From the NCBI GenBank assembly GCA_011391855.1, contig JAABPT010000454.1, forward strand, positions 1 to 13,136: DNA of 13,136 bases. Reading direction: 5' to 3'. The stretch comes from Burkholderiales bacterium. GTDB taxonomy: Bacteria; Pseudomonadota; Gammaproteobacteria; Burkholderiales; Burkholderiaceae_C. The notes beneath the pieces were generated by a model, which searched no databases, was not told the DNA's origin, and was given only the letters and a program-made list of their open reading frames with translations. Shown here in pieces: positions 8,298 to 13,136 of the stretch. Position 1 is the first letter of the stretch. Each line of letters begins with the position of its first letter. A program made the translations under genes and the position numbers.

Positions 8298-9959
8298 TCA
8301 GCGCGTCAGCTGGCGACGGTAGACCAGCGTGAACTCGCCACGGTCGGTCGGCCGCCGTGCAGTGCCAGCCAGTTTCCAGCCCGCCGGCGCGGGTGGCAGG
8401 GGCTGCGAGCGCGTCACCTGCATGGCATAACGGCAGGGGCCGTCCATCGCAGCCGGTCCGGCGTCGACTCGCCAGCGGCCCATGTGTTCCAGCGCCGCCA
8501 CCGTGGCCGGGGGCAGGCCCGGCGCCGCGATGCAGGCCTGGGCCGGCACCAGGGCCGAAATGCGCTTGACCCAGGGCCTGGGGCTGCGCGCATAGTCCAG
8601 CAGCGGCAGCCACAGCGTCATCAGCAGCAGCCAGCACAAGGCCACACCGCCGGCTGGCAGCACCAGGCTCTTCCACAGCGCCTCGCGGTGGCGGCCGGTG
8701 CGCCAGCGCACCAACCACAGCCAGGCCAGCGTGCCGGCCGCCGCCAGCAGCAGGGCCAGCAGCGAGAACGTGGGCTCGAACCCTGGCGCCAGCTTGGCCA
8801 CGTTGGCCGCCGGCTTGGCCGGCACACCGGTGTGCAGCGCCGCGTAGACGACCCAGATCGTCAGCGCGCACAGCGTGAAGAAGAACATCGACAGCCAGCC
8901 GATCGCCGCCGCGGTGCTGCGCTTGAGCGTGGGCAGCGCAAAGGCCGCCAGCACCGCCATGCCGGGCAGGCCGAGCATCAAGGCGCGGTCGGACCCGCTC
9001 ATCGCCAGGTTGGTGACCAGCGCCACGATCACCGGAACCAGCGGCACCGAAATGTGGCGGAACGAAAGATGCCGGCGCCAGCGCCACAGCGTCCACAAGG
9101 CCAGCGGCCACGCCGGCCACAGGAACCACAGCCACTGGCGGGCGATGCCGGGCAGGTCGCCCAAGCCCAGGCCGTGCGCGCGCCAGCGCCAGGCGCCCAG
9201 CACCAGACCCATCAACACGGCGGCCACGGTGGCTGCGGCCACCGCCCAGGCGAAGGCGCGGACCTGCGGGTAGCGCGACTTCCAGGCGATGACCAGGCCG
9301 CCCAGCCCGGCGGCCACGGCCATGGCCGGCGCCCCGCTGCCGGCCAGCAGGGGCAGGGCGGCCAGCACGGCGGCACGCGACGGGCCATGCCGGTAGGGTG
9401 CGGCGGCCAGGCCGTACATGAACAGGCCCATGGCGAACAGTTGCACCAGTTCGGGCGTGGTCTCGTGGCCCAGCTGCAGCAGGCCCAGCGTGGCCATCAG
9501 CGCCAGCACCGCGCCGTCGGCGATGGCGCGGGCGTAGTCCACCGGTGCCGCCTCGCCGCCAAAGGCGAAGGGCAGGGGTTGCGCGGCGTCGGTCCGGGCC
9601 AGGTGAAAAGTGGTGTACCAGACCAGCGCCAGCACCAGCACCAGCAGCAAGGCGAACGGCAGCCGCGCGGCCAGTGCCGGCTCGACGAAGCCCGCCGTGG
9701 CGGCAATGAAGGCGGCGCCCAGCCAGTGCGGCAGCAAGGCGGCATCGGCCGGCACGCCGCCCAGCGTGGGGGCCCACCAGGCGGTGCGGCCTTCGGCGAT
9801 GGCGACCATCTGGCCGAAAGCGGTGATGTCGGCGCTGCGCCAGGGGTCGCGCCCCACCAGGCCCGGCAGCACGTAGGCCGCACACAGCAGCAGTAGAGAC
9901 ACGCGCGGCAGGCGTCGCGCGCCGCTTTGGGTGACGAGTGCGGGCGTGGGGCTGTTCAC
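8298..9959 (-). CDS. Polytopic membrane protein, GT-C / glycosyltransferase family 39-like
   Basis: The 553-residue product is almost entirely hydrophobic, with about 12 predicted membrane helices and a short soluble C-terminal domain (about residues 460-553). Its architecture fits GT-C enzymes of the ArnT/PMT type, which move sugars from lipid carriers onto lipids or proteins at the periplasmic face. The first loop carries GRDPWRSADITAFGQM (about residues 36-51) with acidic residues where GT-C enzymes have their catalytic Asp/Glu. A second acidic loop motif is GHETTPELVQ. The substrate cannot be read from the sequence. I chose GTG 9959 as the start: the frame also opens at TTG 10013, but that codon lies inside the rpmE2 terminator tail. 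The start has no strong ribosome binding site. The gene ends 65 bases from the phoR stop, in convergent orientation. Confidence 0.72.
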   Translation of the reverse strand: MNSPTPALVTQSGARRLPRVSLLLLCAAYVLPGLVGRDPWRSADITAFGQMVAIAEGRTAWWAPTLGGVPADAALLPHWLGAAFIAATAGFVEPALAARLPFALLLVLVLALVWYTTFHLARTDAAQPLPFAFGGEAAPVDYARAIADGAVLALMATLGLLQLGHETTPELVQLFAMGLFMYGLAAAPYRHGPSRAAVLAALPLLAGSGAPAMAVAAGLGGLVIAWKSRYPQVRAFAWAVAAATVAAVLMGLVLGAWRWRAHGLGLGDLPGIARQWLWFLWPAWPLALWTLWRWRRHLSFRHISVPLVPVIVALVTNLAMSGSDRALMLGLPGMAVLAAFALPTLKRSTAAAIGWLSMFFFTLCALTIWVVYAALHTGVPAKPAANVAKLAPGFEPTFSLLALLLAAAGTLAWLWLVRWRTGRHREALWKSLVLPAGGVALCWLLLMTLWLPLLDYARSPRPWVKRISALVPAQACIAAPGLPPATVAALEHMGRWRVDAGPAAMDGPCRYAMQVTRSQPLPPAPAGWKLAGTARRPTDRGEFTLVYRRQLTR

Positions 9960-9972
9960 GGCGCGATGATGC

Positions 9973-9988
9973 CCGAGCCCAAGCTCGG
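9973..9988 (-). other. Small hairpin before the membrane-protein start
   Basis: A perfect inverted repeat with a 6-bp stem (CCGAGC/GCTCGG) and a 4-base loop lies between the rpmE2 terminator and the GTG start of the membrane protein, ending 13 bases before that start. There is no T-run, so it is not a terminator by itself. It could hide or space the ribosome entry site, but this is only inference. Confidence 0.35.
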
Positions 9989-10010
9989 ATGTGCCTCGCT
10001 GCGCCGCGCA

Positions 10011-10040
10011 CAAACAACAAAGGCAGCCGAAGCTGCCTTT
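10011..10040 (-). terminator. Intrinsic terminator of rpmE2, UUCG loop
   Basis: On the minus strand, 19 bases after the rpmE2 stop, a perfect 9-bp stem (AAAGGCAGC/GCTGCCTTT, 10019-10027 with 10032-10040) closes a TTCG tetraloop. It is followed by the T-rich tail GTTGTTTG. UUCG loops are especially stable and common in bacterial terminators. It should end transcripts from rpmE2 and separate them from the downstream membrane-protein gene. Confidence 0.9.
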
Positions 10041-10059
10041 GCCGAACCTGCCGCCAGAC

Positions 10060-10320
10060 TCACTTCTTGGCGCTGAGGTGGGCGAACTTGTTGCGGAATT
10101 TCTCGACGCGGCCGCCGAGGTTGTCGATGCTCTTTTGCGTGCCGGTGTAGAACGGGTGCGTTTCGCTGGTCACTTCGAGCTTGATCAGCGGCAGTTCGCG
10201 GCCGTCTTCCATCTTGATGGTTTCCCTCGTCTGCGCGCACGAGCGCGTGACGAACTTGAACCCGTTGGACAGGTCCTGGAAGCAGATGTCCCGGTAGTTC
10301 GGGTGGATGCCTTCTTTCAT
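10060..10320 (-). CDS. rpmE2: 50S ribosomal protein L31 type B
   Basis: This is a small protein of the large ribosomal subunit. The 86-residue product begins MKEGIHPNYRDICFQD and contains the L31 signature ETHPFYTGTQ near residues 53-62, then a basic C-terminus ending HLSAKK. It has only two cysteines (13 and 28) and lacks the CxxC zinc motif of type A L31, so it is the type B, zinc-independent form. In many bacteria type B is a zinc-starvation paralogue. Here it sits next to rho in what looks like its housekeeping place. ATG 10320 is preceded by GAGG at a good distance. The frame stays open further upstream into the rho region, but that part is not L31-like. Confidence 0.96.
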   Translation of the reverse strand: MKEGIHPNYRDICFQDLSNGFKFVTRSCAQTRETIKMEDGRELPLIKLEVTSETHPFYTGTQKSIDNLGGRVEKFRNKFAHLSAKK

Positions 10321-10411
10321 GGGGAGCCTCGTTTCGGTTGCGGGAGCCACGCCGGCCGGCCGAAAGCCTCGGTGGGCGGACGCACTTTCCTGGGGGGGCG
10401 GAAAACCGCGA

Positions 10412-10417
10412 ATTCTA
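10412..10417 (-). promoter_or_regulatory. Candidate -10 box for rpmE2
   Basis: TAGAAT on the minus strand lies 17 bases past the rho stop and about 90 bases before the rpmE2 start. It matches five of six positions of the sigma-70 -10 consensus in an otherwise GC-rich gap. No good -35 element is seen at the right distance, where the sequence overlaps the rho stop codon. Confidence 0.35.
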
Positions 10418-10433
10418 ACCCGACGCGCTGGCT

Positions 10434-11696
10434 TCAGCCGCCGCGGCGCATCATGTCGAAGAAGTCGTGGTTGTTCTTGGTGGCCTTCATCTTTTCCAGG
10501 ATGAACTCCATCGCCTCGATCTCGTCCATCGGATACAGCAGCTTGCGCAGGATCCAGCTCTTTTGCAGGATCTCGGGCTTGAGCAGCAGCTCCTCGCGCC
10601 GCGTGCCGCTCTTGTTGATCAGGATCGAGGGGTAGACGCGCTTCTCGGCCATGCGGCGGTCGAGGTGGATCTCGCAATTGCCGGTGCCCTTGAATTCCTC
10701 GTAAATGACTTCGTCCATCTTCGAGCCGGTGTCGATGAGCGCGGTGCCGATGATGGTGAGCGTGCCGCCCTCCTCGGTATTGCGCGCGGCGCCGAAGAAG
10801 CGCTTCGGGCGCTGCAGCGCATTGGCGTCCACACCGCCGGTCAGCACCTTGCCGGAAGACGGCAGCACGTTGTTGTAGGCGCGTGCCAGTCGGGTGATCG
10901 AGTCCAGAAGAATGACCACGTCCTTCTTCAGTTCCACCAGCCGCTTGGCGCGTTCGATCACCATCTCGGCCACCTGCACGTGGCGCGCCGCGGGTTCGTC
11001 GAAGGTGGAACTGATGACTTCGCCGCGCACGGTGCGCAGCATCTCGGTCACTTCCTCGGGTCGCTCGTCCACCAGCAGCACGATGAGGTGGATCTCGGGG
11101 TGGTTGGCCACCAGCGCATGCGCCAGCTGCTGCATCATCACCGTCTTGCCGGTCTTGGGCTGCGCCACCAGCAGCGCGCGCTGGCCTTTGCCGATGGGCG
11201 CGATGAGGTCGATGATGCGGCTGGTGATGTTCTCGTCGCTCTTGATCTCGCGTTCGAGCTTGAACTGCTGCGTGGGGAACAGCGGCGTCAAGTTCTCGAA
11301 CATGATCTTGTGCTTGCTCTCCTCAGGGGTGACGCCGTTCACGCGGTCGACCTTCACGAGGGCGAAATAACGCTCACCGTCCTTCGGCACCCTGACTTCA
11401 CCTTCGACCATGTCACCGGTATGCAGGTTGAAGCGGCGGATCTGGCTCGGGCTCAGGTAGATGTCGTCGGTGGACGCCATGTAGCTGGCCTCGATCGAGC
11501 GCAGGAAGCCGAAGCCGTCGGGCAGCACCTCCAGCACGCCGTCGCCGAAGACCTGCTCGCCGGCCTTGGCGCGCTTCTTCATGATCGCGAACATCAGCTC
11601 CTGCTTGCGCAGGCGGGCGACGTTCTCGATCTCCAGCGTCTCGCCCATGGTGATCAGGGCAGCGATGGGCTGGGCTTTGAGTTCGGAAAGATGCAT
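10434..11696 (-). CDS. rho: Transcription termination factor Rho
   Basis: Rho is a hexameric RNA-dependent ATPase that binds C-rich RNA, moves along it and releases RNA polymerase. The 420-residue product matches the normal length (E. coli about 419) with no insertion. The N-terminal domain begins MHLSELKAQPIAAL; the cold-shock-like primary RNA-binding fold has DGFGFLRS near residue 61. The P-loop is PKTGKT at 180-185, followed by Walker B VVILLDSITRLARAYN. The Q-loop (SGKVLTGGVDANALQRPKRF) and the C-terminal interface region ending MMRRGG complete the protein. I chose ATG 11696 because it gives the family N-terminus and has GAGGG upstream; the frame's longer upstream part is not Rho-like. 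It lies downstream of trxA, as in E. coli. Confidence 0.98.
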   Translation of the reverse strand: MHLSELKAQPIAALITMGETLEIENVARLRKQELMFAIMKKRAKAGEQVFGDGVLEVLPDGFGFLRSIEASYMASTDDIYLSPSQIRRFNLHTGDMVEGEVRVPKDGERYFALVKVDRVNGVTPEESKHKIMFENLTPLFPTQQFKLEREIKSDENITSRIIDLIAPIGKGQRALLVAQPKTGKTVMMQQLAHALVANHPEIHLIVLLVDERPEEVTEMLRTVRGEVISSTFDEPAARHVQVAEMVIERAKRLVELKKDVVILLDSITRLARAYNNVLPSSGKVLTGGVDANALQRPKRFFGAARNTEEGGTLTIIGTALIDTGSKMDEVIYEEFKGTGNCEIHLDRRMAEKRVYPSILINKSGTRREELLLKPEILQKSWILRKLLYPMDEIEAMEFILEKMKATKNNHDFFDMMRRGG

Positions 11697-11887
11697 GGGG
11701 TGGGCACCCTCGGGCAGATGCGGTACCGCACTCGCGCGGAATGCGCGGGCCGGCCGGGCAGGAAGCAGATGGATGGTCGCCGAGCCCACGCTCCGGGCCG
11801 TCTACGGCGCCGGCTGGAGGCCGGCGCGGGCGGTGCGTGGTGGCGGATCAGCCAGTGGGAGACTCAGGCCCCCACCGCTGTGGACAA
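11697..11887 (-). promoter_or_regulatory. Probable rho leader (5' untranslated region)
   Basis: This 191-base stretch between the trxA stop and the rho start holds no convincing gene. Read on the minus strand it has two C-rich, G-poor segments (11826-11852 and 11756-11778) that resemble Rho-loading sites. It also has a perfect 8-bp stem with a 5-base loop (11807-11827) and a 12-bp palindrome (TGCGGTACCGCA, 11719-11730). Rho is known to regulate its own gene by terminating in its leader in E. coli. A similar role here is inferred from position and composition. Confidence 0.45.
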
Positions 11888-11893
11888 ATTATA
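11888..11893 (-). promoter_or_regulatory. Candidate rho promoter, perfect -10 box
   Basis: TATAAT on the minus strand overlaps the last sense codon and stop of trxA (CTA TAA T). A perfect consensus -10 is rare by chance in DNA this GC-rich. The -35 side is weak: the closest is CTGACC about 19 bases upstream. Transcription would start near 11881 and give a rho leader of roughly 185 bases. Confidence 0.5.
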
Positions 11894-12218
11894 GATGACC
11901 GTCGAGGAAGGCGGTCAGTTGCGCCTTGTTCAGAGCGCCGACTTTCGTGGCGGCGAGCACGCCGCCCTTGAACAACATCAGCGTCGGGATGCCGCGGATA
12001 TTGTGCTGCGCCGGTACGGCCCGGTTGTCGTCGACGTTCATCTTGGCCACCTGCAGCCGGCCTTCGTAGGTCTTGGCCACCTCGTCCAGGATCGGCGCGA
12101 TCATCTTGCAGGGGCCGCACCATTCGGCCCAGTAATCCACCAGCACCGGCTTATCCGACTGCAGGACATCGGCATTGAAGGAATCGTCGGTGACGTGCTT
12201 GATCAGTTCGCTGCTCAT
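11889..12218 (-). CDS. trxA: Thioredoxin TrxA
   Basis: This is a small cytoplasmic redox protein that reduces disulfides in ribonucleotide reductase and other proteins. The 109-residue product has standard thioredoxin length. The active site is WCGPCK at 33-38 with catalytic Cys34 and Cys37. The conserved buried Asp28 lies in VDYWAEWC, and cis-Pro78 in GIPT. The N-terminus MSSELIKHVTDDSF fits the family. The frame continues upstream of this ATG, but that part is Arg/Pro-rich and not thioredoxin-like. A GGAG ribosome binding site lies about 10 bases before ATG 12218. The gene precedes rho on the same strand. Confidence 0.98.
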   Translation of the reverse strand: MSSELIKHVTDDSFNADVLQSDKPVLVDYWAEWCGPCKMIAPILDEVAKTYEGRLQVAKMNVDDNRAVPAQHNIRGIPTLMLFKGGVLAATKVGALNKAQLTAFLDGHL

Positions 12219-12268
12219 CTCAAAAATCTCCGCGTGGCCCGGTGCATGGCACCTGCAAAGGCATGGTG

Positions 12269-12274
12269 ATTCTG
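12269..12274 (-). promoter_or_regulatory. Weak candidate -10 box for trxA
   Basis: CAGAAT on the minus strand, preceded by TGTGT, lies about 50 bases before the trxA start and could be a sigma-70 -10 box. No -35 element is recognisable. It is reported because the 220-base divergent gap must hold trxA's promoter and this is the best match I see. Confidence 0.25.
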
Positions 12275-12310
12275 ACACATCGGTGCGCCGCGGGCCGCCG
12301 ACGTCGCCGC

Positions 12311-12339
12311 GCCGCAGCCCTGGCCGCCGCAGCCCCGGC
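12311..12339. repeat. Short tandem repeat in the trxA divergent gap
   Basis: Two copies of a 14-base unit (GCCGCAGCCC-T/C-GGC) occur with a period of 15 bases and a single mismatch. They sit in the middle of the 220-base gap between trxA and the divergent kinase-like gene. This may be only a product of the GC-rich composition. Confidence 0.35.
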
Positions 12340-12438
12340 AGGCCGGTGCCCACGCGGGCGGCAGCGGACAACTGGCGCGGCTTTCGCGGCCTCATCGTGC
12401 CATCGGCGCCGTGAGCGGCAAGGTCCAATCGAGCGACC

Positions 12439-13136
12439 ATGTCTCAAGCCGGCCCCGACAGCCACCCGCCTGCCCGCGGCGCAGCCGTGCGTTGGTTCGG
12501 CCGGTTGCAACTGCTGCGCCTGCTGGGCAAGAGCGAACGCACGATGGCCTGGCGCGTGGCCGAGCCGCGCGGCGGGCAGGAGTGGATGCTGGTGCTGCCG
12601 CGCCAGCAGCCCGCCGACGCTGCGGCGCTGGAGCGCTGGCAGCAAGCGGCCCGCCAGGCGACACGGCTGAATCATCCGCACCTGGCGCAGGCCGTCGAAC
12701 TCGGCGTACAGGACGGCTGGCCCTTCGTGGCCTACGAACTCCGCGACTGTGCGACCCTGGGCGAACGGATCACGGCGCAAGGCCTGCCTGGCGTGGAAGC
12801 CGCCGGCCTGACGACGCAGTTGCTGCAGGCCCTGGCCTATGCACACGAGGCCGGGGTGCCGCACCACGACCTGCAGGCCCACCTGCTGCTCGTCAGCGAC
12901 AGTGGCCAGTTGCGGCTGGCCGGGCTGGGGGTGGCGCACGAGCAGGCTGGGCGCGACAGCGGCACCACGCACCTGCCAGCGCAGTCTCCGGCCGCACTGC
13001 GCGCCCAGCGCGAAGCCGCCGAGCGCGACGTGCTGGCCAGCGGCATCTTGCTGCACGGCATGCTGGCGGGGTCCAGCGCGCTGGACGAACCCGACACCGG
13101 CCGTGTCATCGCGCGTCTGCCGCCGCTGGGGCGGGA
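12439..13136 (+). CDS. Protein-kinase-like protein with degenerate active site (partial, runs off right edge)
   Basis: The visible 232 residues follow the layout of a bacterial serine/threonine kinase domain but lack key residues. The nucleotide loop is LGKSERTMAWRV (29-40) and lacks the glycine pattern. The beta-3 lysine is missing (MLVLPR, 50-55). A kinase-like LNHPHLAQAVELG (77-89) and ALAYAHEAGVPHHDL (131-145) follow. The catalytic loop keeps HxD as HHD (142-144), but the usual Lys and Asn are Gln146 and His148. DFG is replaced by AGLG (161-164). The helix-F Asp is present (Asp197). This suggests a pseudokinase. ATG 12439 is chosen because an in-frame TGA lies at 12412. It is divergent from trxA. 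From memory, similar Burkholderiales proteins continue into an HDOD domain, which cannot be seen here. Confidence 0.7.
   Translation, partial: MSQAGPDSHPPARGAAVRWFGRLQLLRLLGKSERTMAWRVAEPRGGQEWMLVLPRQQPADAAALERWQQAARQATRLNHPHLAQAVELGVQDGWPFVAYELRDCATLGERITAQGLPGVEAAGLTTQLLQALAYAHEAGVPHHDLQAHLLLVSDSGQLRLAGLGVAHEQAGRDSGTTHLPAQSPAALRAQREAAERDVLASGILLHGMLAGSSALDEPDTGRVIARLPPLGR

Noticed and set aside
7032..9896. A long open plus-strand frame (about 950 codons) overlapping phoR and the membrane-protein gene
   Set aside because: The translation is rich in Arg, Gln and Gly with no recognisable domain, and it runs through the convergent gene ends. It is a frame shadow.
6838..10020. A very long open minus-strand frame (about 1060 codons) across phoR and the membrane-protein gene
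   Set aside because: Its translation is Arg/Ala/His-rich and low in complexity, and it lies opposite clear PhoR and GT-C-like proteins. It is a by-product of the high GC content.
12242..12670. Plus-strand open frame across the trxA divergent gap
   Set aside because: It is Arg/Ala-rich, with no domain, and overlaps the kinase-like gene in another frame.

Overview
The window is GC-rich bacterial chromosome with dense, long coding regions. It looks like a betaproteobacterium of the order Burkholderiales, most likely Comamonadaceae or a close relative. This rests on the extended PstC and PstA permeases, the trxA-rho-rpmE neighbourhood, a type B L31 protein and general codon use. It was judged by reading, without any database search.

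Left part (1-8232, all + strand): a partial gene for a protein made of two 75-residue repeats is followed by a phosphate-uptake and phosphate-sensing operon in the order pstC, pstA, pstB, phoU, phoB, phoR. The six genes are spaced by 13-40 bases and run without an internal terminator that I can see, so they are probably co-transcribed. PstC and PstA form the membrane channel and PstB powers it. PhoU links the transporter to the kinase PhoR, which controls the response regulator PhoB. Both permeases carry large extra N-terminal domains. No pstS (phosphate-binding protein) and no Pho box are visible; the operon head is probably left of the window or pstS lies elsewhere.

Middle (8298-10320, - strand): a GT-C type polytopic membrane protein, probably a glycosyltransferase-39 relative, ends convergently against phoR. 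Upstream of it lies rpmE2, which has a clear intrinsic terminator with a UUCG loop.

Right part (10434-12218, - strand): rho (transcription termination factor) and trxA (thioredoxin) are in the order trxA -> rho -> rpmE2. A perfect TATAAT overlaps the trxA stop codon and suggests that rho has its own promoter and a leader of about 190 bases, C-rich in places, where autoregulation could act. Divergent from trxA, from 12439 to the right edge, is the start of a protein with a protein-kinase-like fold but degenerate catalytic residues.

Most of the window is ordinary housekeeping and phosphate-regulation sequence, and I do not see a clear new defence or mobile system. The best leads are the pseudokinase-like protein, the repeat protein at the head of the pst operon and the rho leader.
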